Origin: Lewinellaceae bacterium
GTDB lineage: Bacteria > Bacteroidota > Bacteroidia > Chitinophagales > Saprospiraceae
DNA length: 64,000 bases
Direction of reading: 5' to 3'
Assembly (NCBI GenBank): GCA_020636075.1
Contig: JACJYO010000008.1
Location: forward strand, 62,001 to 126,000
In this document: positions 1 through 9,900 of the stretch, in pieces
How the letters are laid out: every line of letters starts with the position of its first letter
Numbering within the stretch: position 1 is the first letter of the stretch
Made by a program: the position numbers and the translations under genes
Notes under the pieces: generated by a model
Databases searched by the model: none
What the model saw: only the letters and a program-made list of their open reading frames with translations
What the model was told of the DNA's origin: nothing

Positions 1-295
1 GGTTAAAACGGTGATGGGCCTGGAAAAAGAACTGCGGGGCCGGCACATTATCGTGGTGGAGGATATCGTGGATAGTGGCCGCACACTGCATTATTTCCTC
101 GAGTACCTGAGCGCTCAGGAGCCGGCATCCATTTGCACTGTTGCTTTTTTACGAAAACCGGAAGCGGCCGTTTTTCCAGTAAAAGTGGACCACGTAGGGT
201 TTGATATTGACGACCGGTTTGTAGTTGGGTACGGACTTGATTATGAGGGCCTGGGGCGCAACCTGCCGGGTATCTACCAGCTGGCCGAACGGTAA
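1..295 (+). CDS. hpt: Hypoxanthine phosphoribosyltransferase, C-terminal part (cut by window edge)
   Basis: This is the 3' part of a type I phosphoribosyltransferase that transfers PRPP to hypoxanthine or guanine in purine salvage in the cytoplasm. The reading frame is open from base 2, so the gene begins outside the window. The visible part carries the PRPP-binding loop VVEDIVDSGRT, with two acidic residues before the SGRT turn. It also has the purine-pocket and C-terminal signature of HPRTs: VGFDIDDRFVVGYGLDYEG, then RNLPGIY. About 95 residues remain of a protein usually near 175-180 residues. The GTG and ATG at 11-16 lie inside the conserved domain and are not the start. The next gene begins 45 bp downstream on the same strand. 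Family assignment is certain; preference for hypoxanthine over guanine is inferred from the family. Confidence 0.93.
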   Translation, partial: VKTVMGLEKELRGRHIIVVEDIVDSGRTLHYFLEYLSAQEPASICTVAFLRKPEAAVFPVKVDHVGFDIDDRFVVGYGLDYEGLGRNLPGIYQLAER

Positions 296-340
296 TTTTT
301 TACTATTTTTCGGCTTTGAAAACATTTCTAACAGCATCGT

Positions 341-2071
341 ATGACCGGACTAAACCCCTCCCCGGATCAACTCCGCCGCCTGCGCGCGGTTTTTCAGGAA
401 CTCAAAGCGGAACAGGATCAGTTTCTTCGCCAGGTTGAAAACCGTACGTTCGTACATACCCGGGTGTACCGCCAGGTGCGCGATGAGCGGAAATGCCTGT
501 TGATCGGACGCAAAGGCGCCGGGAAAACGGCCTTGCTTGTGGGCTACCGCACCGAAAACCGGGCAGATTATCTAGCCGAGGCCGACATCGACATCATCGC
601 CGACGAGTTTCCGTTGGAGCCGTTGTTCCACTTTTTTTACCGGGAAGTATATGGGAAACTAAACCAACGTGCCGGCAACAACCGAAATACGGACCTGGCG
701 CATTTCCTCGACCCGACCAAAGTGGCTACGTATGCCTGGAAACAAAGTCTGACGGCTTCGGCAGTGTGCATGGCTGCTCAGCAGATCCTCGATTCTGAAA
801 TGTCCGACCAACTTTCAAACCAGGAAAAACGCACCCTGGAAGATGCACTGGAGCACGTGCTCAAACTGCTGGGCAATGGAAAAGGGCGCGTGGAAGGCAG
901 CACCATTCTGGGCCCCTTTCTGGTGTATTTTTTTACGGCCTTCACCGAGTTGATCGAAGTGGCGATCGAACAATCAATGGGTAGTTTTGCTGCGCTGGTG
1001 GCAAAAATTACCGGCCAGCTCAGCCTCATGGCCAAAAACAATACCGACGAGGCCCTGCGGAAACCGGTTCAGCAAATCCGCCAGATCCTGGATCGGCATG
1101 GTAAAAAAGTCTTGCTTACCCTCGACCGCTTCGACGATTTCTACGACGAGTTCCAATATCGCCAAAGCAACGATATGGCCATTGAAAAACGGGCTTTCCT
1201 GGCAGCGCTGCTGAAAGGCCTGGTTATCGCTGCCCGCGACTTACAGCGCGATGCTGCCCAGTACTCCTGGATGCACATGATCTTCACCATTCCGATGGAT
1301 AAGTTTCTGGAATTGCAACTGCGCGAGCGCGCCGATTTGGAGAGCAACCATGTCGTGCGGCTGGAATGGACGCCCAAGGAACTTTACGAAATGGTAAACC
1401 GGCGCATTGCAGCCGCCCTAGACCTGCCCGAAAAAGATATTCCCAATGCCTGGAATTTGCTTTTCCCGTTCGATGTGACCAACGGCCGCCTGCGTGAAGT
1501 CAAGGAGGATTCTTTTTTATACATCGTCCGGCATTCCCTCTGGAATCCCCGCGAAATTCACATGTACCTGAAGGCCTTGTTTGCAGAAATGGAAAAGCGG
1601 CCGGCCGATGAGGAGATGTTCCGCCAGGTAGTGCGTACCGAAACGGAGAACATCATCCGGCGGGAGTTTATCGGGCAGTTTATCAGTGAATTTCAGGGCT
1701 TGCAAAAAGTGCTCAACAAGCTTGGCAATGTACAATTGCGCACGGTGCTCTCCTACGAGTCGTTGTGCGACAAGCTCGGTGGTCTTGAGCTGTTCGACGA
1801 TTGCCGAAGTCCCGACCAGATCGCTGTACGGCTGTTCCATATGGGCGTGCTTGGTGTGCGGATCAAAGGGCACCGCTCCGACGGCAACCTGGCCGTCATA
1901 ACCCAGCAGAAACACGAAGTGGGCTACCGGTTTTGCTTCAATACGGATGAAAATGACCCATACTCCCCCGGTTGCGAAGTGTGTATTCACCCCATGTTTT
2001 TCGAATACCTCAACATCAAACACGAGGAGCCGTATGTGGTGAATCAGTTGGTTTGGGAAATGTTTGCCTGA
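341..2071 (+). CDS. P-loop ATPase, Sll1717-like family
   Basis: A 576-residue protein with a Walker A motif GRKGAGKT at residues 56-63 and a likely Walker B strand VLLTLDRFDD around residues 256-264. There is no signal peptide and no clear transmembrane segment, so it should be cytosolic. The motif spelling, the N-terminal helical lead-in and the length resemble the poorly characterised P-loop ATPases annotated as the Sll1717 family. The C-terminal half (from about residue 330) has no domain I recognise. It follows hpt by 45 bp and may be cotranscribed with it, although the functions seem unrelated. The next gene runs convergently only 6 bp away. ATPase activity is a family inference; the biological role is unknown, and a regulatory or conflict role as in other STAND-like ATPases is only a possibility. 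Confidence 0.8.
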   Translation: MTGLNPSPDQLRRLRAVFQELKAEQDQFLRQVENRTFVHTRVYRQVRDERKCLLIGRKGAGKTALLVGYRTENRADYLAEADIDIIADEFPLEPLFHFFYREVYGKLNQRAGNNRNTDLAHFLDPTKVATYAWKQSLTASAVCMAAQQILDSEMSDQLSNQEKRTLEDALEHVLKLLGNGKGRVEGSTILGPFLVYFFTAFTELIEVAIEQSMGSFAALVAKITGQLSLMAKNNTDEALRKPVQQIRQILDRHGKKVLLTLDRFDDFYDEFQYRQSNDMAIEKRAFLAALLKGLVIAARDLQRDAAQYSWMHMIFTIPMDKFLELQLRERADLESNHVVRLEWTPKELYEMVNRRIAAALDLPEKDIPNAWNLLFPFDVTNGRLREVKEDSFLYIVRHSLWNPREIHMYLKALFAEMEKRPADEEMFRQVVRTETENIIRREFIGQFISEFQGLQKVLNKLGNVQLRTVLSYESLCDKLGGLELFDDCRSPDQIAVRLFHMGVLGVRIKGHRSDGNLAVITQQKHEVGYRFCFNTDENDPYSPGCEVCIHPMFFEYLNIKHEEPYVVNQLVWEMFA

Positions 2072-2077
2072 TAGTGC

Positions 2078-2572
2078 TCAGGTTGAAGTTGTCGGCTTTG
2101 GCTGTCTTAATACTACCCAAAGCCAGTCCTTGCCCGCATTCCGGTACAATAGCCACATCGCCAAAGCCATGATCAGGGTGCAGGGGAAAGCTGCGCCAAC
2201 GCCCAGGGGAGCAATCGCAATCAGGAAGGTTATTGCCCCGATAGCGCCGATGCGAAACAACAGGTCTTTCGTCCACATACTCAGTGCAATAAGTGCCTGA
2301 CCAGCAGCTATGCTCAAGACGATCGGTTGGGTGTGTGCTGCAAAAAATCCGTAAATAAATTGCTCGTACCACCCAATGAGGGCATACTGCGCATAACCGA
2401 TATAGTCGTCGGGCGTATGCAGTACAGTGGTCGTATTTGCCCAGGCCGCCCAGGCAAACAACAGAAAAAATAACAAGCGCCCCCAAGCCGGCCGCGTCCA
2501 GGCTGCCCAGAGCATGGCAAGGGCTACAATATTTGATATGGCGTGTGCGATCCAGATTAGGTGGGTGGGCAT
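2078..2572 (-). CDS. Small multi-pass inner-membrane protein, unknown function
   Basis: A hydrophobic protein of 164 residues from the ATG at 2572. A TTG at 2581 is in frame but less likely. Four or five hydrophobic stretches are visible: an N-terminal one (HLIWIAHAISNIVALAMLW), LLFFLLFAWAAWA, a segment around PIVLSIAAGQALIALSMW, and a C-terminal pair around IGAITFLIAIAPLGVGAA. The tail is short and basic, then threonine-rich. It ends 6 bp from the end of the ATPase gene on the other strand, so the two are tightly convergent. I do not recognise a family. An integral inner-membrane location is well supported; nothing in the sequence indicates a substrate. Confidence 0.7.
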   Translation of the reverse strand: MPTHLIWIAHAISNIVALAMLWAAWTRPAWGRLLFFLLFAWAAWANTTTVLHTPDDYIGYAQYALIGWYEQFIYGFFAAHTQPIVLSIAAGQALIALSMWTKDLLFRIGAIGAITFLIAIAPLGVGAAFPCTLIMALAMWLLYRNAGKDWLWVVLRQPKPTTST

Positions 2573-2810
2573 GGTTTGCAACTACTTTGGTCTGCTGCAA
2601 ATTTTTTAAAAAGTGCTGCCCGGTTCAATGTTTGGGATCATGGATAACATTGAGCTTGCCCCAAAATAATGATGAATGATAAATGATGAGTGATGAATAT
2701 TCAATTCACCTGTAGCGGCTTAGCGGGTATCGGCCAATTGAATTTTGGCCCTATTAATATTAAAAAGAGGCTGTACTGCAAGTCCATGCATGCGCAGGCA
2801 ACACCAAGTT

Positions 2811-2876
2811 TTCACCACAGAGAGATACGGAGGGCACGAAGCATTAAACTCCGTGCCCTCCATGTCTCCGTGGTAA
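2811..2876. repeat. Intergenic inverted repeat (CACAGAG-type)
   Basis: In the gap 2573-2955 there is an imperfect dyad. The left arm at 2812-2839 contains ACCACAGAGA and GGAGGGCACGA; the right arm at 2850-2874 is the near reverse complement (CCGTGCCCTCC, TCTCCGTGGT). Similar CACAGAG/CTCTGTG palindromes occur as dispersed intergenic elements in many unrelated bacteria (recalled, not searched). It could form a hairpin of about 25 bp. The rest of this gap is AT-rich and shows no convincing gene. Confidence 0.6.
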
Positions 2877-2955
2877 ATAAAATTACGCTACGGCAAACAA
2901 TTCAAATTCTCCTCTTTTGATACAGCCCCCCGAACTGACCGGGAATTCGCCCGGT

Positions 2956-3495
2956 TCAATTTCGTGGTAGCCACCAGCCCAGCCAAACCCCAACAAGCCC
3001 CCATTGCACAATGGTATCGATCAGGTCGCCAATGGAGCTGCTTTCAAACCAGATACTATCCAGGTAGGCGGTCGTGATATAACTGGCGCCACCTAAGGCC
3101 AATGCAGCAAAGACGGCGGTTTTCATATCCAGCGTTGAAAACTTCATCAGCAGCCAAACCAAAAAGAAGGCAGCCAGCACATCGGCAGTGAAGCCCCGAA
3201 ACATGTTCATACCCATGTTCATATTCATGGATTTATGATAACTGATCGTCGCCCAAGGCTTGCCTATGCTGTTTTCCATGGCTGCCTGATGCTCTGCATC
3301 CGAAGCGCCGGGAGGAACCCCCGGTATGAAATAGCTGCCTTCTTCCAGGTTTTGGGTGAGGTTTTCCATGATCTGATCCTGGTTGGCGGTGTACTGGAAT
3401 TCCGAGGCGTGGACGTTCAGCATACTCCAGGACAAGAACTGCCAGAGGAACAGAATAAGCCCACCAACAAGTGATGCAATCAGTTGTTTTTTCAT
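2956..3495 (-). CDS. Membrane protein of unknown function
   Basis: A 179-residue protein starting at the ATG at 3495 (MKKQLIASLVGG). The frame is open further upstream, but that extension is AT-rich and lacks a plausible start context. There is an N-terminal hydrophobic segment (about residues 7-25). An extracytoplasmic region of about 70 residues follows, including the phrase YFIPGVPPGASDAEHQ and a methionine-rich patch. Two or three more hydrophobic segments close the protein and end in the tryptophan-rich tail WLGWWLPRN. The overall design suggests a membrane-anchored protein with its middle section outside the cytoplasm. No domain is recognised with confidence. The divergent cyclase gene starts 106 bp away, so the two probably share an intergenic promoter region. 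Confidence 0.7.
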   Translation of the reverse strand: MKKQLIASLVGGLILFLWQFLSWSMLNVHASEFQYTANQDQIMENLTQNLEEGSYFIPGVPPGASDAEHQAAMENSIGKPWATISYHKSMNMNMGMNMFRGFTADVLAAFFLVWLLMKFSTLDMKTAVFAALALGGASYITTAYLDSIWFESSSIGDLIDTIVQWGLVGVWLGWWLPRN

Positions 3496-3601
3496 GATTG
3501 GTTGTGTTTTGTTTTGTGATAAAACTTGGTTTTGTACAAATAAAGGTAGCCAAACTTTTATTTTCGCTTGTGCACCCAAACTGGTTTTTTACCCTGCCTG
3601 T

Positions 3602-4723
3602 ATGTCAATCTTCCAATTGTCGCCGCTTCAAAAAAGAAATCGGAATAAAATTATTGGTATTGCCCTTTTTTGGTTTCTCTTCGGAATGGTATACGCCATT
3701 CTTGAGCGCGGTATCCTTGGCGCCACAACAGTTTACCCGTCTACGGGAAATCCTTATAATTTTAGTTCGGCCTTGCTAACGGCTAGTTTTGGCGCACTGG
3801 TGATGGGTTTTGTTTTCGGAGGAATTGAGGTGTTTTACATCAACAGAAAATTTGCCCGTATGGCATTCGGTGTGAAAATTCTGCTCAAAACCAGTATTTA
3901 CCTTCTTGCTATTTGCCTGTTGGTTATTCTGCTCAGTTTTTTAGGCAGCAGCTTGTCTATGCGGGTTGCACCCAACGATATCGCCGTTTATAATTCGGTA
4001 ATCCTTTTTATGTCGAATGAAGCGTTTTGGTGTGTGGTGTTTTATGTGGCCGTGGCTATTATGGTCGGACTTTTTTTATCGGAGGTGAGCGACAATTTAG
4101 GGCAGGGCGTTGTGAAAAATTTCCTGTTTGGGAAATATCACCGGCCCCGCGAAGAACGCCGCATTTTTATGTTTCTGGATATGAAAGCCTCTACGACCAT
4201 TGCAGAGCAACTGGGCCATATCCGGTATTTTGAACTATTGAATGCCTATTACGCCGATATGACCAGAGCGATCCTGAATAATGCAGGCGCTGTATATAAA
4301 TATGTTGGCGATGAAATTATCGTTTCCTGGGACTATAAAACCGGCTTAAAAAACAACAATTGCCTGCGCTGTTTTTTTGCTATAAAAGAGGCAATGAAAA
4401 GTAAATCGGAAAGTTACAAAGCGCAATTTGGCCTGGCGCCCGGTTTTAAGGCAGGTATGCATTGCGGCCCGGTAATAACCGGTGAAATTGGTGTGTTGAA
4501 AAAAGAAATTGCGTTTAACGGTGATGTCTTAAATACCACAGCCCGCATTCAGGACCTGTGCAACGACTACGGTGTCGAACTCCTGGTTTCAGAAGACCTG
4601 TATACTGTATTAACCCCGGATAACACTTTTGTAGCAAAGCCTATTGGCAACCTGAGCCTGCGCGGGCGGGACGCCAGGGTGAATCTCTATTCCGTTTCAC
4701 TTCAAGGCGAGGCTAAAAAGTAG
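3602..4723 (+). CDS. Membrane-bound class III adenylate/guanylate cyclase
   Basis: A 373-residue protein that should make a cyclic nucleotide from ATP or GTP at the inner membrane. About 180 N-terminal residues form four hydrophobic segments (around residues 14-35, 60-80, 96-118 and 140-165). They are followed by a catalytic cyclase homology domain. The two metal-binding aspartates are visible: D193 in FLDMKASTT and D237 in YVGDEIIVSW. The domain continues through GMHCGPVITGEIG to FNGDVLNTTARIQDLC, as in class III cyclases. The start at 3602 (MSIFQLSP) was chosen because the upstream extension overlaps the divergent gene's coding sequence and lacks cyclase features. There is no HAMP or receiver domain, so the membrane region itself is the probable input module. 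Nucleotide specificity cannot be read with confidence. Confidence 0.88.
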   Translation: MSIFQLSPLQKRNRNKIIGIALFWFLFGMVYAILERGILGATTVYPSTGNPYNFSSALLTASFGALVMGFVFGGIEVFYINRKFARMAFGVKILLKTSIYLLAICLLVILLSFLGSSLSMRVAPNDIAVYNSVILFMSNEAFWCVVFYVAVAIMVGLFLSEVSDNLGQGVVKNFLFGKYHRPREERRIFMFLDMKASTTIAEQLGHIRYFELLNAYYADMTRAILNNAGAVYKYVGDEIIVSWDYKTGLKNNNCLRCFFAIKEAMKSKSESYKAQFGLAPGFKAGMHCGPVITGEIGVLKKEIAFNGDVLNTTARIQDLCNDYGVELLVSEDLYTVLTPDNTFVAKPIGNLSLRGRDARVNLYSVSLQGEAKK

Positions 4724-4754
4724 TGTCGGCGCAACAACCCGTCACACCGACACT
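4722..4754. terminator. Weak hairpin between convergent genes
   Basis: Arms AGTGTCGG (4722-4729) and CCGACACT (4747-4754) form an 8-bp stem between the 3' ends of the cyclase gene and the T9SS repeat-protein gene. There is no strong U-tract on either side, so terminator function is tentative. Confidence 0.35.
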
Positions 4755-4779
4755 TATACAGGTATTTATGGGGTTCAAT

Positions 4780-6792
4780 CTACCATTGGATCACCAACTG
4801 CTGCACAACAGGTTTCCCATTGGCAGGTATCAGTTTCAACCAATAAATCCCGGCGTCGAGGCCGGTTGGCAGCTCAAACGGCTGCATAAAGCCCGTGGAC
4901 AAGAGTGTCACTGTTTTCAAAAGTTCGCCTTTGGGGCTGAATAACTGCAGCTCCAATTGCTGGTCGGTCCAGCCAAAAATATCGATCATGACCTGGCCGC
5001 CTACCGTCGGGTTGGGGTACACCGCAAAGGTGCCGTTCGGGTCGGCAGGAACCGGAGCGTTTGGATCGGGGTTTGGCCCCGTATTGGTGTTTGTTCCTGC
5101 TTTGGGTCCCGGAATGGTGGGCCCGTTCGATACGATTTGCGAAGTTGAATCTTTGCAGCCAAAGGTGTTGAGATGCGCCTGATAGAAAATTTTCGGCGCT
5201 ACACGCGTAACTACCAGGATGTAATCCGGATCAACCTGCGCCGGCAGGGTATACTCAAACACATCGGACTGCCCGTCGGCAATGCTATCGGCTACCGATT
5301 TGAAACGAATGGAGTACATCGGGCTGAAATTCGGGTTCCGAACCAGGTACTCCCGACCGCTTGGAGCAGAGTACATCGCATCATTATCGGGCGATTTTGC
5401 CACTACACCATCCGGTACCTGAAAGGCGGCGTAGATCATCTTGTTGCTGCAATTGTTGGTCACCATAATGGTATAGGTTTTCCGCTGCGCCGAGTCGACG
5501 GCAACACCCAACAACTCGTATTTCATACAACCGATCTCTTTCACGTCACAGGCGTTCGGCGGCACCGAGCAGGGCGGCGGCGGGGTTACCATCACGGTGT
5601 CCATGCACAGGGAGTCGGCGTTGTCCACGATCGCAAGGCTTAGCGGGCCGGCGCTGATCTGGAAGGGCCCGACCGTAGCGGCGGTGTCGTAGGGAAACAT
5701 CAGCGTATCACCGGCAATGCTCCAGGTAGTAGTGCCTCCGCTGACGGTGAGGTCGAGCGTGTAGGTATCGTCGAGCGAATCAAGCGGCGTGCCGTTGTCG
5801 TTGCACAAAATATTGGCAAAGTCGGCCGTGATGGGCGTCTGACACATGGGTGGGACCGAGCAGGGCCCTGGCGGGATGATGCTGACCGTGTCGGTGCAGG
5901 CCATATCGTCGTTGTCGACCAAAACCAGGTCGGTTGGGCCTACATTGATCGGAAATGGTCCGGCGAGGTAGGTCGTATCATACTGGAAAACCAATGAGTC
6001 GCCGGCAACACTCCAGCTGTTTGCGCCGCCGGTGACAGTGATCATAAAGGTAAAGGTGTCGTCGAGCGAATCGAGCGGCGTGCCGTTGTCGCTGCACATA
6101 ATTGAATCGACTGTAGCACTTATGGGTGTTTGGCAAACGGCAGCCGGTGATGAACAGGGCCCGGGTGGTGTGATGCCGATGGTATCGGAACAGGCCATGT
6201 TGTCGTTGTCAACGACAATCAAGTCAAATGCGCCGGCGCTGATCGGCAGTGGTCCGGCGAGGTAGGTGGTGTCGTACAGGAAGATCAGCGAGTCGCCGGC
6301 AATGCTCCAGGTAGTGGCGGCGCCGGTAACGGTCAGTAAAAACGTGTAGGTGTCGTCGAGGGAGTCGAGCGGGGTGCCGTTGTCATTGCAAAGTATGGAG
6401 TCGATGCCTGCGGTGATGGGTGTTGAGCAGGCTGGGGGCGGTACCGAACAAGGCGGTGGTGGCGTAACCACCACAGTGTCGGTGCAAAGCGAATCGCTCG
6501 TATTGATGATCACAAGCGTCAGTGGCCCGCCACTGATAGGAAAACCAGTGAAACTGAACGTTGTGTCGTAGGAATAAAGCGTGGAATCCGGTTCAATAGA
6601 CCAGCTGGTGCTGTCGCCGGTAACCATCAGGAAAAAAGCAAACGTATCGTCGAGCGAGTCCAGTTGTGTTCCATTATCGTTGCAGGTAATTCCACTGGCG
6701 GTGGCGGTGATCGGTGATTGGCAATTTTGGGCCTGAATCGTCCAACTTAAACATAGCAATGCAAGCAGGAGGAAACGGATTTTGTTTGTCAT
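4780..6792 (-). CDS. Secreted repeat protein with T9SS type A sorting domain
   Basis: A 670-residue exported protein. The start at 6792 gives a clean signal peptide ending WTIQAQ. Four tandem repeats of about 97 residues follow (residues ~23-410). Each opens with C-x-[ST]-PI[ST]A, contains [ND]DNGT[PQ]LDSLDDT, carries a W[ST][IV] strand, and closes with CxDTxxxxPPxPCS. The acidic Asp/Asn-rich loop suggests calcium binding (inference). A unique region (DVKEIGCMKYELLG onward) comes next, then a proline-rich linker (NTGPNPDPNAPVPADPNG). The C-terminal sorting domain begins near FAVYPNPTVGG and contains GIYWLKL, which in this phylum directs export through T9SS and surface attachment. The gene is not frameshifted despite its repeats. 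Likely a surface or extracellular structural or adhesive protein; the exact role is unknown. Confidence 0.85.
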   Translation of the reverse strand: MTNKIRFLLLALLCLSWTIQAQNCQSPITATASGITCNDNGTQLDSLDDTFAFFLMVTGDSTSWSIEPDSTLYSYDTTFSFTGFPISGGPLTLVIINTSDSLCTDTVVVTPPPPCSVPPPACSTPITAGIDSILCNDNGTPLDSLDDTYTFLLTVTGAATTWSIAGDSLIFLYDTTYLAGPLPISAGAFDLIVVDNDNMACSDTIGITPPGPCSSPAAVCQTPISATVDSIMCSDNGTPLDSLDDTFTFMITVTGGANSWSVAGDSLVFQYDTTYLAGPFPINVGPTDLVLVDNDDMACTDTVSIIPPGPCSVPPMCQTPITADFANILCNDNGTPLDSLDDTYTLDLTVSGGTTTWSIAGDTLMFPYDTAATVGPFQISAGPLSLAIVDNADSLCMDTVMVTPPPPCSVPPNACDVKEIGCMKYELLGVAVDSAQRKTYTIMVTNNCSNKMIYAAFQVPDGVVAKSPDNDAMYSAPSGREYLVRNPNFSPMYSIRFKSVADSIADGQSDVFEYTLPAQVDPDYILVVTRVAPKIFYQAHLNTFGCKDSTSQIVSNGPTIPGPKAGTNTNTGPNPDPNAPVPADPNGTFAVYPNPTVGGQVMIDIFGWTDQQLELQLFSPKGELLKTVTLLSTGFMQPFELPTGLDAGIYWLKLIPANGKPVVQQLVIQW

Positions 6793-6916
6793 GGTGATCT
6801 GTGTTTTTGGTAAAAAGAAACAGGCAGGCGGGGCAAAATTCCATGTTGCCAAAATTAACCCTGTGATTTGACGCATTAAAGGGGGTTTTCCCTGAAATTT
6901 TTACCGGGATAAACAA

Positions 6917-6947
6917 CGAGAGCCACGCCAAAATGGCGTGGCTCTCG
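6917..6947. terminator. Strong hairpin terminator after the M4 protease gene
   Basis: A perfect 14-bp stem: CGAGAGCCACGCCA at 6917-6930 pairs with 6934-6947 across a 3-base loop. T-rich runs lie outside on both strands. It sits 45 bp past the stop of the minus-strand protease gene and 125 bp before the next minus-strand start, so it probably ends the protease transcript. Confidence 0.8.
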
Positions 6948-6991
6948 AATTTTTAACCTTGCAGTTTGGTTGTTAGAATAAATACCGGGGC

Positions 6992-9900
6992 TTAATGCTG
7001 CTTCACTACTTTCAGTGCAGCGCCGGTGTTTCCGGCCAGTACTTGCACGGCGTAGGTCCCGGCCGGTAAACTTTGCAGGTTCATCTCGATTTGGTTTTCG
7101 CCTTTCGGCAAATCCCAGCTGCGCTGCTGCACCACGCGACCCAGCAGATCGCTCACCAGCACTTGCACCGGCCCGGCTTCGGGCGCTTCAAACGCAAGGC
7201 GCATCAGGTCGGACGTGGGGTTGGGTGCAACGCTCAGTTCAAGGCTGTTGGTCGCCGGGTCATTCGTGCCGACCATCAAACTGCGTTGGCCGTTGGCAAA
7301 CCAGGTACCCCATTCGCGGTTGAGGGTAAACAGCGATTCGTCGTTCACACCTTTGATCCGGGTGGCATCCACAGCGCGTTTGTAAATATTCCGTCCGTTT
7401 GTGCTGGTGCCGCTGTAGATGACGGCGTTGTCGAGGCGATTGTAGCTGGGCCAACCCAGCTCGCCGTTGTCGTAGTAGAGATAATCCTCATCGCCCGTTT
7501 CAAGATTTACGGCAATGACGTCATTGCGAACGCTGATGCTGTCGATAAAATCGAGGGCAATCACAAAGGGTGCATTTTTTGCAAAAGTCGGGTTGCCCAC
7601 ACTGGATCTGGGCTGCAGCCCGGAGTACAGTTTGGAGATAAAGGCGTTTGCCCCATCGGCAAACTGGTTGTTTTCCCAAAATTGCAGGAAGCCGATATCC
7701 CAGTAATCCAGGTTTTCGCCCTGATTATTGGTTAGTTCGTTGTAGGCATCGTACATCAAATATTCGCCGGTATAATCAAACTCCAGCACATCGGCGTACT
7801 GCACCTCGCCGGTAGCCTGCTGCGATTGGGAGTATGTCGGGTTGTAGAGGAAAAAGGTTTGAGTCGTTCCTAACGGATCCGGCAGGTCCTGAATGTAAAT
7901 GCGATTGTTTGCAACATTGGTAACTGCAGCCAAAAAGCGCCCGTCTTTGGAAATCGCTGCACTGCGCCAAATTGGTTCAAAACTGAGTTCCCCTGCGTAA
8001 AAATCAAATGGGCTATACACCAAATCCACGCCAATGATATGTCCGGCGTTGTTCACAAAAACGATCTGGCTGCCATTGTCATTCACACTTGGCCGGCTGG
8101 CTACACCCTGGTTGTACAGCGTGGCCAGGATATTGCCATTGCCGTCAGCCAGATTGAGGTTTTGGCCGTTGTTGGTCACACAGAGCACATAGTCGGTGCC
8201 CGGGTTGACGTTCAACTCTGCCTGGTAGTTTCCACCCTGGCCGGGGCCTATGCCCACGGTTGCAAACGCATTGGCGGCGGCATTAGCCACGGCATCCCCG
8301 TACAGTTTTTTTGAAGCGGCAATGACGGCAATGCGGCAGTCAATGAACTGGCTGGATTTTACCAGATAATTTTGTAATGCCTCGTAGTACACTTTTTCAG
8401 CTTTGTCAATGCCTACACCGGCCGTGTTGGCAAACTCATAAAAAGCGCGGTTGGGAATACCGGAGTTGATGTGCACCCCCCCGTTGTCTTGCGTGCCCAT
8501 GTACTGTTCGCTCACGTGCTTGGGTTGTGCGGGCGAACCGAGGTTGGGGAATTGCATATGGCGCAGGCAATTGTTCGGTGTAGCGCCAACTTGCACGATA
8601 TCTTCCCCGATGAGCCAGTCGTCGCGGTCGATGCACACGGCGAACACATCGGCAAACGATTCATTCAGCGCGCCACTTTCATACTGGTACTCGAGGTTGG
8701 CAGTTTTTTCAATAACGCCGTGGGTCAGCTCATGGCCGCCCACATCGAGTCCGCCAGCCAGTGATTTGAAGAAAGCGCCACCGTTGCCATACCACATGGC
8801 GGCGCCATTCCAGTAGGCATTTTCCATGGAGGAGCCGTCGGCTTCCGATACGTTGTAAAAGGAGAAAATATTTCCACCCGAGCCGTTGATAGAGTTTCGG
8901 GAATGTGTACTCAGGTAGTACTGGTAACTCATGGCGGCATTCCAGTGCGCGCTTACGGCATTTTTATTATTAAAAACCATAGATCCCGAAGCGCCCAGGG
9001 CATAGTCGAAGGTGCTCTGAACTTCCGGCGAGGTGTTTTTTGCATCCAGGGAAACAATTGCCCCTATAGGGCTGCCCGGCATATTGGAAGCGCCGGCGTT
9101 GAACATCGGCTGGCTGGCATCTTCCAGGTAGATCGTGCTGCCGTCCATCCAGGCGCCGAAGCTGCGATTTACATTGTTGAGGTCCAGGCCGCTGGCAGTG
9201 ACGGGCCCGCCGGCATCGGCCGGATGGCTGCCCTTTGGCACAAACTCGCAGGTATAATCGTAGTGGTGGATGATCGCACCGGTTTCCGCGTCCACGAAGT
9301 ACATGTGGCGGCGCAGCAGGTTCGGGTAAATTGTAATGTGCCAGGCCAGGCGTTCGGCATCGAGCTGGCGGTTTGGATGGTAGATAACCAGTTCGGTCGT
9401 TAGTTCCTGCCCGCCGATGAGCTGGCGTTCTTCCGTTGTCCAGTCGGTTTTTACCTGGTCGGCGCCGAGGTCGGCAACGACCTGTTGCGCAGCGGTTTCG
9501 GCGCTCAGGGCCGGCACTGTGGTCGCCAGTTTGGGTGTCGGATAATACCGGCCGTTGAGCGACTGAAAGGCGCCCTTGCTGGTATGCGCGATCACTTCAC
9601 CGCCGTATACCGGCACGCCCTGGTACACCTGATCGAGCCGAACGTGCATGTCGCCCGACGCGTCGGTTGTGGTTGTGCGTGCCACAAATTCGGCAGCCGG
9701 AGTTTCAATTCCGCTAGGCTTCAGGCTGGCGAGGTAAGCAATTGCCCGGCTTTCCACCGGTTCTTCCGATTCGGCACTGCCGGAAGCGGTTGTTTTTCCT
9801 TCAAAAAAAATCGGCAGTCCGTTTTCAGCACGCACGGTGCGGATGCTTTCGACGGGTGTTGCCGGGGAGGGGGAGACGCCGATTGGGCTGTACCTGGCCT

